Source: Dryocola sp051297175 (lineage in GTDB: Bacteria > Pseudomonadota > Gammaproteobacteria > Enterobacterales > Enterobacteriaceae). From it: a stretch of DNA of 64,000 nucleotides. How positions within the stretch are numbered: the stretch's first letter is position 1; every line of letters starts with the position of its first letter. Where the stretch lies: NCBI RefSeq assembly GCF_051297175.1, contig NZ_JBINNY010000001.1, positions 4,712,001-4,776,000 of the forward strand, read 5' to 3'. The notes beneath the pieces were generated by a model, which saw only the letters and a program-made list of their open reading frames with translations, made no database searches and was not told where the DNA came from. The translations under genes and the position numbers were made by a program. This document shows, one piece after another, positions 43,574 to 51,742 of this stretch.

Positions 43574-44557
43574 TTACTGGACGTCGGCGATGGCCTGCAT
43601 CAGCTCCTGATGCCTGTCGCCATACTGCTTACGCACCGGCTCGGTCGCCTTCACGAACCACGCCCTGTCGATATCGTGGAACTGCACGCCGCCCGCCTTC
43701 ATTTTTTCCAGCGCCTGGGCGTTGTAGGCGTTCCACAGCTCGCGCTGCTCCATCTGCGCTTCACGGGCGAGCTTAAGGATTTTCTGCTGATCTTCCGGGC
43801 TGAGCTTGTCCCATTTCACCTTCGAGTAGAGCAGCATTTCCGGGGTGATAAAGTGGCCGCTCAGCGTGTAGTTTTTGGCGACCGGCATATAGTTGTGGGC
43901 GATAAACGTCGGCGGATTGTTTTCCGCGCCGTCGATAACCCCGGTCTGCATCCCGCTGTACACCTCGCTCACGCCCATCGCCACCGAGTTTGCGCCCATA
44001 TCTTTGAGCGTAGCGAGCGCGACGGGGCTGCCCTGCACGCGAATTTTCATGCCGTGCAGGTCATCAGGCTTCACCACCGGGCTCTTGGTAATCAGGTTAC
44101 GCGTGCCGGAATCCATCCAGCCGAGGAACACCAGGCGGGATTTCGAGTTGTCGGTGAGCTTGTCGCCGATCTGCCTGCCGATGTCACCGTCGATCACCTT
44201 GTGCATATGATCTTCATCGCGGAACACGTACGGCAGGGTAAAGACTTCAACATCCGGCAGAATCGCCGCCACCGGCGCCATCGACACGCGGATCATGTCG
44301 ATAGCCCCCATCTGCGCCTGCTCAATCATCTGCTTCTCATCCCCCAGCACGCCGCTGGGGAACACCTTAATCTCCAGCTCCCCGTTAGTTTGTTGCTTGA
44401 GCTTTTCCCCCATGTTCTGAACCGCCACCACGTTCGGGTAGCCCTCAGGATGGACGTCGGCGGCTTTGATCACCTGCGCATAGGCGCTTTGCGCAAACAG
44501 CAGTGACGCGGCGGACAGGCACAGGCCCGCGAAAGCAGGCATTAAGGTCTTCTTCAT
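43574..44557 (-). CDS. TRAP transporter substrate-binding protein (DctP type)
   Basis: A 327-residue periplasmic protein with signal peptide (MKKTLMPAFAGLCLSAASLL, ending near SAYA) and mature start QVIKAADVHPEGYPNVVA. The DctP family carboxylate-binding region is GMKIRVQGSPVALATLKDMG with its conserved Arg. I chose ATG 44557 (GGAG nearby) over a start 16 codons upstream. Likely ligand is an organic acid such as a C4-dicarboxylate, uronate or sugar acid; no specificity can be read. Confidence 0.92.
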   Translation of the reverse strand: MKKTLMPAFAGLCLSAASLLFAQSAYAQVIKAADVHPEGYPNVVAVQNMGEKLKQQTNGELEIKVFPSGVLGDEKQMIEQAQMGAIDMIRVSMAPVAAILPDVEVFTLPYVFRDEDHMHKVIDGDIGRQIGDKLTDNSKSRLVFLGWMDSGTRNLITKSPVVKPDDLHGMKIRVQGSPVALATLKDMGANSVAMGVSEVYSGMQTGVIDGAENNPPTFIAHNYMPVAKNYTLSGHFITPEMLLYSKVKWDKLSPEDQQKILKLAREAQMEQRELWNAYNAQALEKMKAGGVQFHDIDRAWFVKATEPVRKQYGDRHQELMQAIADVQ

Positions 44558-44719
44558 CGAGTCGCTCCAGCAGATATTGAGTAAGGTAGGTAAGAAATAA
44601 AACAACGTTTTAATTGTCGATTAAAGCTAGTAGACGGGAGAAAAAGCGGAGGTGAAGCAGTTCACAAAAGCAACAATTTATGAAATGGGGGTTCAGGAAG
44701 GATGCAAAGAGGGTTCAAA

Positions 44720-44741
44720 GCCCTGCGCGGGAGCACAGGGC
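44720..44741 (-). terminator. Possible tusA terminator
   Basis: Stem GCCCTG (44720-44725) and CAGGGC (44736-44741), 8 bp past the tusA stop. On the minus strand it is followed only by TTTG, so strength is doubtful. Confidence 0.4.
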
Positions 44742-44748
44742 CGAAGGG

Positions 44749-44994
44749 TTACTGACCTTTACGCAGCAGGTAGCGGTAAGGCAGCGACTCAACTTCTTGA
44801 GCGATAAGCTCGTGTTCCATGAAACGGCAAAAACCGGGAATATCACGGGTGGTGGCCGGATCGTCGGCTATCACCAGCAGCGTTTCGCCGGGCTGCATAT
44901 TGCGCACGGTTTTGCGCACCATCATCACCGGCTCGGGGCAACGCAGGCCTAGAGCATCAAGGGTTTGGTCCGGGTTTGCGAATAGATCGGTCAT
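44749..44994 (-). CDS. tusA: Sulfur transfer protein TusA
   Basis: An 81-residue sulfur carrier. The persulfide cysteine lies in LGLRCPEPVMMVRK (about Cys19). It passes sulfur from IscS to TusBCD for tRNA 2-thiouridine. Same length as E. coli TusA and divergent from yhhQ, as there. Confidence 0.97.
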   Translation of the reverse strand: MTDLFANPDQTLDALGLRCPEPVMMVRKTVRNMQPGETLLVIADDPATTRDIPGFCRFMEHELIAQEVESLPYRYLLRKGQ

Positions 44995-45186
44995 GGCAGT
45001 CTCGAATTTAAAAAAACCGCGCTAGTTTACGCCCGGTAAATTCTTGCGCAAGCGACGTGAACGATTGCGTTAAAATTAACCATTGCAAAGCGAGGCTAAA
45101 GCAGTATCATCGCCGTCCTCTCGGGCTTGCTAAGCCGGGAATTACTTACTGGGTTCCCTCACCCCATTCATTAAAAAGGCTAAAAA

Positions 45187-45852
45187 ATGACGCAGTTCAA
45201 TTCTCATCAGCGCATGAAAGCGCTGTTCTGGCTATCGCTATTCCATTTGCTGGTGATCACCTCCAGTAACTATCTGGTGCAGCTTCCGGTTTCCGTTTTC
45301 GGGTTCCACACTACGTGGGGCGCGTTCAGCTTCCCGTTTATCTTCCTGGCAACCGATCTGACGGTACGCATTTTTGGTGCCCCGCTTGCGCGCCGCATTA
45401 TCTTCGCGGTGATGCTCCCGGCGCTGGTGATTTCCTACGGCATTTCGGCACTGTTTTATATGGGTAGCTGGCAGGGTTTCGAGGCGCTGGCGCACTTCAA
45501 CCTGTTCGTCGCACGCATCGCCGCCGCAAGCTTTATGGCCTACGCGCTGGGGCAGATTCTTGATGTCCACGTCTTTAACCGCCTGCGCCAAAGCAAGCGC
45601 TGGTGGCTCGCGCCGACCGCCTCTACGCTGTTTGGCAACGTCAGCGATACGCTCTCCTTCTTCTTCATCGCCTTCTGGCGCAGTCCGGACGCCTTCATGG
45701 CGCAGCATTGGGTAGAGATCGCCATCGTCGATTACTGCTTTAAAGTGTTAATCAGCATCGTCTTCTTCCTGCCGATGTACGGCGTGCTGCTCAATATGCT
45801 GATGAAGCGTCTGGCAGACAAATCTGAAATGTCGAGGTTACAGCCCGGTTGA
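45187..45852 (+). CDS. yhhQ: Queuosine precursor transporter YhhQ (QPTR)
   Basis: A 221-residue inner membrane protein with about six hydrophobic segments, of the YhhQ/COG1738 family that imports queuine precursors preQ0/preQ1. Family motifs FPFIFLATDLTVRIFG and TLFGNVSDTLSFFF are clear. The 160-bp leader was inspected for a preQ1 riboswitch and none was convincing. Confidence 0.95.
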   Translation: MTQFNSHQRMKALFWLSLFHLLVITSSNYLVQLPVSVFGFHTTWGAFSFPFIFLATDLTVRIFGAPLARRIIFAVMLPALVISYGISALFYMGSWQGFEALAHFNLFVARIAAASFMAYALGQILDVHVFNRLRQSKRWWLAPTASTLFGNVSDTLSFFFIAFWRSPDAFMAQHWVEIAIVDYCFKVLISIVFFLPMYGVLLNMLMKRLADKSEMSRLQPG

Positions 45853-45924
45853 CCGTCCTTGAATTATCTTGTGCTAAGATGCTGTGATCGGCCTGAAAGG
45901 CTTGTTAACCCAAAGGATGAAGTC

Positions 45925-46482
45925 ATGCGTAACCTGGTTAAATATGTCGGTATCGGCCTGCTGGTGCTTGGTCTTGCCGCCTGCGACAACAACGACACCA
46001 AAACCCCAGCCGAAGGGGCCGCAGCGGAAAGCAACGCCAGCGGTCAGCCGGTGAGCCTGCTTGATGGCAAGGTGAGTTTCGCTCTTCCAGCGGATATGAC
46101 GGACCAGAGCGGCAAGCTCGGCACGCAGGCGAATAACATGCACGTCTATTCCGATGCGACCGGCCAGAAAGCGGTAATTGTGATTGTCGGCGACAACACC
46201 ACCGAAGACCTGTCCGCGCTGGCTAAGCGCCTGGAAGATCAGCAGCGCGCGCGCGACCCGCAGCTGCAGGTCGTCACCAACAAAACTATCGAGATCAAAG
46301 GCCACAGCCTCCAGCAGCTCGACACCATCATCTCCGCTAAGGGCCAAACCGCGTACTCCTCGGTTATCCTGAGCAAAGTCGATGACAAGCTGCTGACCAT
46401 GCAGATTACTCTGCCTGCGGACAACCAGCAGCAGGCGCAGACCGCCGCTGAGAACATCATCAATACGCTGACGATCAAATAA
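45925..46482 (+). CDS. dcrB: Lipoprotein DcrB
   Basis: A 185-residue lipoprotein with signal peptide and lipobox LGLAAC (Cys about 19), matching E. coli DcrB, which is needed for phage C1/C6 infection and influences envelope lipoprotein processing. The upstream 22 codons are rejected: AAAGGATG precedes ATG 45925. A strong terminator follows. Confidence 0.95.
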   Translation: MRNLVKYVGIGLLVLGLAACDNNDTKTPAEGAAAESNASGQPVSLLDGKVSFALPADMTDQSGKLGTQANNMHVYSDATGQKAVIVIVGDNTTEDLSALAKRLEDQQRARDPQLQVVTNKTIEIKGHSLQQLDTIISAKGQTAYSSVILSKVDDKLLTMQITLPADNQQQAQTAAENIINTLTIK

Positions 46483-46500
46483 AAGCGCTTTAACAACACG

Positions 46501-46532
46501 GCCTCCGGTTGCACAACCGGGGGCTTTTTTTT
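46501..46532 (+). terminator. Terminator of dcrB
   Basis: Stem GCCTCCGGTT (46501-46510) pairs with AACCGGGGGC (46515-46524) around GCAC, with one G-T pair, followed by eight T. Confidence 0.92.
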
Positions 46533-46618
46533 GCGTTATTGCTTTTCAGACTCGCCTTGCGGGTAACCGGCAAACGAAGCGCTACACTATGAAGATTGCT
46601 TATAAAAGGAATTCCCCC

Positions 46619-47674
46619 ATGCGCGCGCTCCCCCCTGAAACCGACAAAGCCGGGCTTCACATCCTGCTGAAACTCTCAGCCCTGGTGATCATTCTTGCCG
46701 GTATCCACGCGGCGGGGGACATCATTGTGCAACTGCTGATGGCGCTGTTTTTCGCCATCGTGCTTAACCCGCTCGTCACCTGGTTTATCCGCCGCGGCGT
46801 AAGCCGCCCATTGGCGATCAGCATCGTCGTGTTTGCGATGCTGATTATGCTGACGCTGCTGGTTGGCGTGCTTGCGGCGTCGATGAATGACTTCCTGGCG
46901 CTGCTGCCGAAGTACAACAAAATGCTGACGCAAAAAGTGCTGGAAATAGAGCGGATGATTCCGTTTATGCACCTGCGCCTCTCGCCGGAACGCATGCTCC
47001 AGCGGCTGGATTCCGAGAAGGTGATGTCCTTTGCCACCACGTTAATGACCGGGCTTTCCGGCGCGATGGCGAGCGTCCTGCTGCTGGTGATGACCGTGGT
47101 GTTTATGCTGTTTGAAGTGCGCCACGTGCCGTACAAACTGCGTTTCGCCCTCTCCAACCCGCAGATTCATATCGCCGGGATGCACCGCGCGCTCAAGGGC
47201 GTGACGCACTACCTGGCGCTGAAAACGCTGATAAGCCTGTGGACCGGGGTGATTATCTGGGCAGGCCTTGCGCTGATGGGGGTGCAGTTCGCGCTGATGT
47301 GGGGCGTGCTGGGCTTCCTGCTGAACTACATTCCGAACATCGGCTCGGTGATTTCCGCCATTCCGCCGATGATTCAGGCCTTCCTGTTCAACGGCACCTA
47401 CGAAATGTTTATGGTCGGCGCGCTGTTCCTCGCCGTACACATGGTGCTGGGTAACATCGTCGAACCGCGCATGATGGGCCGAGGCCTTGGCATGTCGACG
47501 TTTGTCGTGTTCCTCTCGTTGCTCTTTTGGGGATGGCTGCTCGGCCCGGTCGGCATGCTGCTCTCCGTGCCGCTGACCAGCGTGTGCAAAATCCTGATGG
47601 AAACCACCAAGGGCGGCGCGAAGCTGGCAATCCTACTCGGGCCTGGGCGGCCAAAATCAAGATTGCCAGGCTAA
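46619..47674 (+). CDS. yhhT: AI-2E/PerM-family transporter YhhT
   Basis: A 351-residue membrane protein with about seven or eight hydrophobic segments. The family features ALFFAIVLNPLVTWFIRRG, NYIPNIGSVISAIPP and the C-terminus LLGPGRPKSRLPG (as in E. coli) are present. Substrate unknown. ATG 46619 is chosen because AAAAGGA precedes it and E. coli aligns from there. In E. coli yhhS lies between dcrB and yhhT; here it is absent. Converges with arnF 17 bp away. Confidence 0.94.
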   Translation: MRALPPETDKAGLHILLKLSALVIILAGIHAAGDIIVQLLMALFFAIVLNPLVTWFIRRGVSRPLAISIVVFAMLIMLTLLVGVLAASMNDFLALLPKYNKMLTQKVLEIERMIPFMHLRLSPERMLQRLDSEKVMSFATTLMTGLSGAMASVLLLVMTVVFMLFEVRHVPYKLRFALSNPQIHIAGMHRALKGVTHYLALKTLISLWTGVIIWAGLALMGVQFALMWGVLGFLLNYIPNIGSVISAIPPMIQAFLFNGTYEMFMVGALFLAVHMVLGNIVEPRMMGRGLGMSTFVVFLSLLFWGWLLGPVGMLLSVPLTSVCKILMETTKGGAKLAILLGPGRPKSRLPG

Positions 47675-47691
47675 ACGCAACGGGGCGGGAG

Positions 47692-48072
47692 CTAGCGCTT
47701 GCGCTCCGGCAGGCACACCAGCAGCAGGCCGATAAAAATCACGCTGACCCCCGCCAGCTTCCCGGCGCTAAAGCGTTCGTTCAGCCACGGCAGCCAAATT
47801 GCCGCCGCCCACACCAGCACGTAGCTCAGGCTTAACAGCGGGTAGGCTTTGCTTAAGGCTATATGCCGTAGCGCCAGGAACCAGCAAACCATCGAAAGCG
47901 CGTAGGCCAGGATGCCCGCGCACAGCGCCAGCGCGCCGTTGCTCAGGCCCAGCAGCGCGTTGAGCATTTCCTGCGGGTGGCTAACCGGCGGCAGCGTCAC
48001 CATCGCCCATTTCATGACGAGCTGCGCGCCGCTCACCAGCAGCACGCTCATCAGCCCCCAAACGTAGCCCAT
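47692..48072 (-). CDS. arnF: Undecaprenyl-P-L-Ara4N flippase subunit ArnF
   Basis: A 126-residue protein with four hydrophobic helices, half of an EamA/SMR-type exporter that with ArnE flips undecaprenyl phosphate-L-Ara4N to the periplasmic face. Signature GAQLVMKWAM in the first helix and SKAYPLLSLSYVLVW are present. Its ATG overlaps the final base of arnE. Last gene of arnBCADTEF. Confidence 0.95.
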   Translation of the reverse strand: MGYVWGLMSVLLVSGAQLVMKWAMVTLPPVSHPQEMLNALLGLSNGALALCAGILAYALSMVCWFLALRHIALSKAYPLLSLSYVLVWAAAIWLPWLNERFSAGKLAGVSVIFIGLLLVCLPERKR

Positions 48073-48395
48073 CAGACGCTGACTCCCAGAGTGATAATGC
48101 CCGCAATAATCAGCGCAACGCCCAGCCAGTGGCGGGGCGAAACCCGCTCATGCCAGATAAAACGCGCCGCAAGCGTAATGAAGATGAAGTTCAGGCTTAG
48201 CATCGGATAGGCCACGCTCACCGGCACGTCCTGCAGCACCAGCAGCCAGACCAGCAGGCCGCAGCCGAGCAGGAACACGCCCAGCGCGAGCCAGAACAAC
48301 ACCAGCCGGGCACGAGCGCTCTGCGCCGCCTGTTTCTGGCAAAGCTGGCCGCCGCAGCTCAGCAGGCTGGCAAGCAGGATAGGCAGATAGCTCAT
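48072..48395 (-). CDS. arnE: Undecaprenyl-P-L-Ara4N flippase subunit ArnE
   Basis: A 107-residue partner of ArnF with four helices and the motifs SCGGQLCQKQAA and VSVAYPMLSLNFIFI. In other enterobacteria arnE directly follows arnT. Here 787 bp of repeats intervene, and the arnE ATG overlaps (ATGA) the stop of the open frame that runs through them. No separate Shine-Dalgarno stands out beyond GGCG, so its translation may depend on ribosomes arriving from upstream. Confidence 0.95.
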   Translation of the reverse strand: MSYLPILLASLLSCGGQLCQKQAAQSARARLVLFWLALGVFLLGCGLLVWLLVLQDVPVSVAYPMLSLNFIFITLAARFIWHERVSPRHWLGVALIIAGIITLGVSV

Positions 48396-49186
48396 CGCCA
48401 GGGGCCTGCCGGGAAGTGTCGGGTGGCGGCATCCGCCTTACCCGACCTACAAACCGTAGGGTGGATAAGCGCAAGCGCCATCCACCACAGCTGTCGGGTG
48501 GCGGCATTCGCCTTACCCGACCTACAAACCCTAGGGTGGATAAGCGCAAGCGTCATCCACCACAGCTGTCGGGTGGCGGCATTCGCCTTACCCGACCTAC
48601 AAACCGTAGGGTGGATAAGCGTTAGCGCCATCCACCGCAGCTGTCGGGTGGCGGCATTCGCCATACCCGACCTACAAACCCTAGGGTGGATAAGCGTTAG
48701 CGCCACCCACCGCAGCTGTCGGGTGGCGGCATTCGTCATACCCGACCTACAAATCGTAGGGTGGATAAGCGCAAGCGTCATCCACCACAGCTGTCGGGTG
48801 GCGGCATTCGCCTTACCCGACCTACAAACCGTAGGGTGGATAAGCGTTAGCGCCATCCACCGCAGCTGGCGGGTCGCGGTACCCGCCATACCCGACCTAC
48901 AAACCGTAGGATGGATAAGCGCAAGCGCCATCCACCACAGCTGTCGGGTGGCGGCATCCGCCTTACCCGACCTACAAACCGTAGGGTGGATAAGCGTTAG
49001 CGCCATCCACCACAGCTGTCGGATGGCGGCATCCGCCATACCCGACCTACAAACCGTAGGGTGGATAAGCGTTAGCGCCATCCACCGGAGCTGTCGGGTC
49101 GCGGCATTCGCCATACCCGACCGACAAACCGTAGGGTGGATAAGCGTTAGCGCCATCCACCGCCTGGTGGCGAGATTATCCATCAT
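48392..49186 (-). CDS. Repeat-encoded 264-codon open frame bridging arnT and arnE
   Basis: An uninterrupted frame on the arn strand. Its ATG overlaps the arnT TGA and its TGA overlaps the arnE ATG (ATGA at both ends). After MMDNLATRR it encodes ten near-identical 25-residue units of the form WMALTLIHPTVCRSGMANAA plus TRQLR, and ends ATRHFPAGPWR. It arises from the 75-bp REP array, whose period is divisible by three. A similar open frame on the other strand shows openness alone is not proof of a gene. I see no Shine-Dalgarno of its own, so any translation would be by coupling from arnT. A functional protein is doubtful; a coupling spacer is possible. Confidence 0.35.
   Translation of the reverse strand: MMDNLATRRWMALTLIHPTVCRSGMANAATRQLRWMALTLIHPTVCRSGMADAAIRQLWWMALTLIHPTVCRSGKADAATRQLWWMALALIHPTVCRSGMAGTATRQLRWMALTLIHPTVCRSGKANAATRQLWWMTLALIHPTICRSGMTNAATRQLRWVALTLIHPRVCRSGMANAATRQLRWMALTLIHPTVCRSGKANAATRQLWWMTLALIHPRVCRSGKANAATRQLWWMALALIHPTVCRSGKADAATRHFPAGPWR
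48418..49165. repeat. Ten-unit REP/BIME array, exact 75-bp period
   Basis: GTAGGGTGGATAAGCG (or CTAGGG, or GTAGGATGG) recurs at 48456, 48531, 48606, 48681, 48756, 48831, 48906, 48981, 49056 and 49131, exactly 75 bp apart. Each unit holds two palindromes: GGTGGATAAGCG...CGCCATCCACC and GTCGGGTGGCGGC...TACCCGACCTAC. The same two palindromes occur singly or in pairs elsewhere in the window. The units differ by point changes but no indels. The array lies inside the arn operon. Confidence 0.96.
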
Positions 49187-50841
49187 GGCGATTTTTCATA
49201 CATAAACATAACGAAGCGCCCCTTGCGGTACACGTAGTCCGCCACCGGCAGGTCTTTGTCCTCCGGCAGGGCATCTTTGGCAAGCAGCAGCACCAGCGAC
49301 ACCGCGCCCTCTTTGCGATGCTCCGCAAGCCAGCCGGGGAAATCCTCGCGGGAGACAAAGTTATCCTTCGCGTCCGCATAGTTCGTCAGGCCGTAGCTCA
49401 GCTCGCCGTGGCGCTGGTACATCATGATATCGCTGCGCTTAAGCTCCCAGGCGATGCCCGCGCCGACGCCAACGCTGTCCGCCAGAACGTAGCGGCTGGC
49501 GGCCAGATCCGGCTGCACCTCGCGGATAAACGGCTGCGGCAGTTTGGAATAAATCACCTTGTCCGGCAGCACGCTCCCAACCAACAGCGCCAGCCCGAGC
49601 GGGCAAAGCGCCGCCCACTGCCAGCGCCGCGCGCTATGGCGAGAGGTATACAGCCCGACCAGCGCCCACGCCAGAAACGCGAGGCCCGCCAGCAGCACCT
49701 TCACCACCTCGTGCTTCGCGTAAAGCGGATGTTTTACCAGCCCCCACGGCGCCAGCACCAGCAGCACCGCAAGCAGGCACAGCCCGCCGAACAGGACGTT
49801 TATCCAGCCGTTAATTTTCAGCGTGCGCGAGGAAACCAGCTGCGTTGCACGGCGCGCCAGCAGAATCGCCAGCGGCGCAAAACACGGCAGAATATAGGTC
49901 GGCAGCTTGCCCTTGGCGATGCTGAAAAACAGCAGCGGCATCACCACCCAGCCCAGCAGGTAGAGCGATCCGCTTTGCGTTTTGCGCTCCTGCCAGCCGC
50001 CTTTTAACGCGCCCGGCAGCAGCGCCAGCCACGGCAGACTCCCGGCTATCAGGAACGGAATGTAGTACCAGAACGGAGCCTTGTGCTGCGCGTCGTCCTC
50101 AGCGAAGCGCTGAATATGCTCGACCCAGAAGAAGTAGTGCCAGAAATCCGGCTCCGCTTTGGCTATCGCCAGCGCCCAGGGCAGCGTAATCGCGATGGCG
50201 CTGACGATCGCCAGCGGGCCGAACAGCAGCACCTCTTTCCAGCGCTTCTGGGCGATAACCCACGGCAGCACGCCAAGCACCGGCACCGCCAGGGCAAGAA
50301 AACCTTTGGTCATCACGCCCATGCCGCAGGCGAGGCCAAGAAGAAGATAGCCCCCCGCTTTGCCGGCCGTGGTTTGCGCGTTCGCCCCCAGCCAGAAGCT
50401 GCACATGGCGGCAACCAGCCACAGGGTGATCATCGGGTCGAGCACCGCATAGCTGCCCACGCCGTAGACCAGCAGACAGGTCAGGAAAATCACCCCGGAC
50501 ATCACCGCCGTGGTTTTATCGCGCCACAGGCGCAAGGCCAGCCAGCCGACCAGCAGCGCGGTAACGGTAACGGAAAACACCGAGCCGAAGCGCACGGCAA
50601 AGTTGTTATGCCCGAAAACGAGCTGGCTAAGATTGTTGATCCAGTAGCCCGCGACGGGCTTTTCGAAATAGCGCACGTCGAGGAAGTGCGGCACTATCCA
50701 GTTGCCCGCCGCCAGCATCTCGCGGCTAATTTCCGCGTAACGGGTTTCATCCGGCTGCCACAGCGCGCGGAACTCAATCGGCAGCAGGTAAAGCAGGGCA
50801 AACCCCGCGATAAGAAGCAGCGTGTTGGTGGTTAATTTCAT
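49183..50841 (-). CDS. arnT: Undecaprenyl phosphate-alpha-L-Ara4N transferase
   Basis: A 552-residue GT-C glycosyltransferase that moves 4-amino-4-deoxy-L-arabinose from its lipid carrier to lipid A phosphates in the periplasm, giving polymyxin resistance. About 12 hydrophobic segments. Conserved N-terminal loop residues in ALWQPDETRYAEISREML and the FEKPVAGYW motif are present. It lies 4 bp after arnD. Its stop is followed by the repeat array. Confidence 0.97.
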   Translation of the reverse strand: MKLTTNTLLLIAGFALLYLLPIEFRALWQPDETRYAEISREMLAAGNWIVPHFLDVRYFEKPVAGYWINNLSQLVFGHNNFAVRFGSVFSVTVTALLVGWLALRLWRDKTTAVMSGVIFLTCLLVYGVGSYAVLDPMITLWLVAAMCSFWLGANAQTTAGKAGGYLLLGLACGMGVMTKGFLALAVPVLGVLPWVIAQKRWKEVLLFGPLAIVSAIAITLPWALAIAKAEPDFWHYFFWVEHIQRFAEDDAQHKAPFWYYIPFLIAGSLPWLALLPGALKGGWQERKTQSGSLYLLGWVVMPLLFFSIAKGKLPTYILPCFAPLAILLARRATQLVSSRTLKINGWINVLFGGLCLLAVLLVLAPWGLVKHPLYAKHEVVKVLLAGLAFLAWALVGLYTSRHSARRWQWAALCPLGLALLVGSVLPDKVIYSKLPQPFIREVQPDLAASRYVLADSVGVGAGIAWELKRSDIMMYQRHGELSYGLTNYADAKDNFVSREDFPGWLAEHRKEGAVSLVLLLAKDALPEDKDLPVADYVYRKGRFVMFMYEKSP

Positions 50842-50845
50842 CCGT

Positions 50846-51742
50846 TTATGGCTCGATATATTGTTGGCAACCCAGCCAGCCTTCCCGGCCAGGGATCGTG
50901 CCGCGCACCACTTTCCCCAGCGGCAACGTGGTTAAATCTTCCGGCAGCAGCTCGCTTAACGGGCAAAAGGCGATACCCTCGGCGGCGGCCATGGTCAGCA
51001 GTTCGCTGAAGTCTTCGCGCATGGCAATCCCTTCGACCTCAGCGTGAATGGTGTACACCGGCGTGCCGGAGTCCTGCCTGATGCGGTCGAGAATAAAGCG
51101 GTTGTACCCTTCACGGCTGACGCCATCCCCGATGACTTCATCCCAGGTCGGCAGCGTCACGGGGATTTGCACGGTGCCCGTTGACCCATCCGCCAGCTGC
51201 GGGCGGAACGGGCCGCTTCCGCGACAGTCGCTGTTATAGTGAAAACCAAAGGATTCTTTCGCGCGCACTACCCGCTGGTCGGCCCGCCAGCCCGCAACGG
51301 CCGAGCAGGTCACCGGCCGCTTGATGATGGCCGCCAGCGCGTCGTGCCCCAGGCGAATTTGCTTTTGCAGCGTCGCCTTATCCCAGACGCCCGCCCAGGT
51401 TTGCCACGCGAAGTGATCCCACGCGTGCAGGCCGACCTCGTGACGATCCGCCGTGGCGGCCACGATCTCCGCGTTGCCCGCGCCGATCCTGCGCCCCGGC
51501 CACGCCGTTCCCGCCAGCAAAATATCCCAGCCGTACAGCGACGCCGCGTTGGAGCGCAGCATTTTCCACAGGAACTTCGGCTTTATAAGCCGCCACAGGT
51601 GACGGCCCATATTGTCCGGGCCGACGCTAAAGAAGAAGCTTGCCTGGATACCGTGCAGGCGCAGGGTTTCAAGCAGCTGCGGCACGCCTTTGCGGGTGCC
51701 GCGCCAGGTATCTACGTCAATGCGTAGACCCACTTTTCTCAT
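50846..51742 (-). CDS. arnD: 4-deoxy-4-formamido-L-arabinose-phosphoundecaprenol deformylase
   Basis: A 298-residue NodB-type polysaccharide deacetylase that removes the formyl group from undecaprenyl-P-Ara4FN. The metal motif is RIDVDTWRGT at the start, with EVGLHAWDHFAWQ (His ligands) and TIHAEVEG. ATGA overlap with arnA. About two residues longer than E. coli. Confidence 0.96.
   Translation of the reverse strand: MRKVGLRIDVDTWRGTRKGVPQLLETLRLHGIQASFFFSVGPDNMGRHLWRLIKPKFLWKMLRSNAASLYGWDILLAGTAWPGRRIGAGNAEIVAATADRHEVGLHAWDHFAWQTWAGVWDKATLQKQIRLGHDALAAIIKRPVTCSAVAGWRADQRVVRAKESFGFHYNSDCRGSGPFRPQLADGSTGTVQIPVTLPTWDEVIGDGVSREGYNRFILDRIRQDSGTPVYTIHAEVEGIAMREDFSELLTMAAAEGIAFCPLSELLPEDLTTLPLGKVVRGTIPGREGWLGCQQYIEP

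Noticed and set aside
45026..45186. preQ1 riboswitch in the yhhQ leader
   Set aside because: The leader has an AAAAAGGCTAAAAAA stretch but no convincing aptamer hairpin with pairing to it.
48418..49165. CRISPR array
   Set aside because: Units are homogenised over their whole 75 bp with no unique spacers, consist of two REP palindromes and have no cas genes near.
48423..49205. 260-codon frame on the + strand across the arn REP array
   Set aside because: Open only because the period is 75 bp; it has no ribosome binding site, opposes the operon and overlaps arnT.
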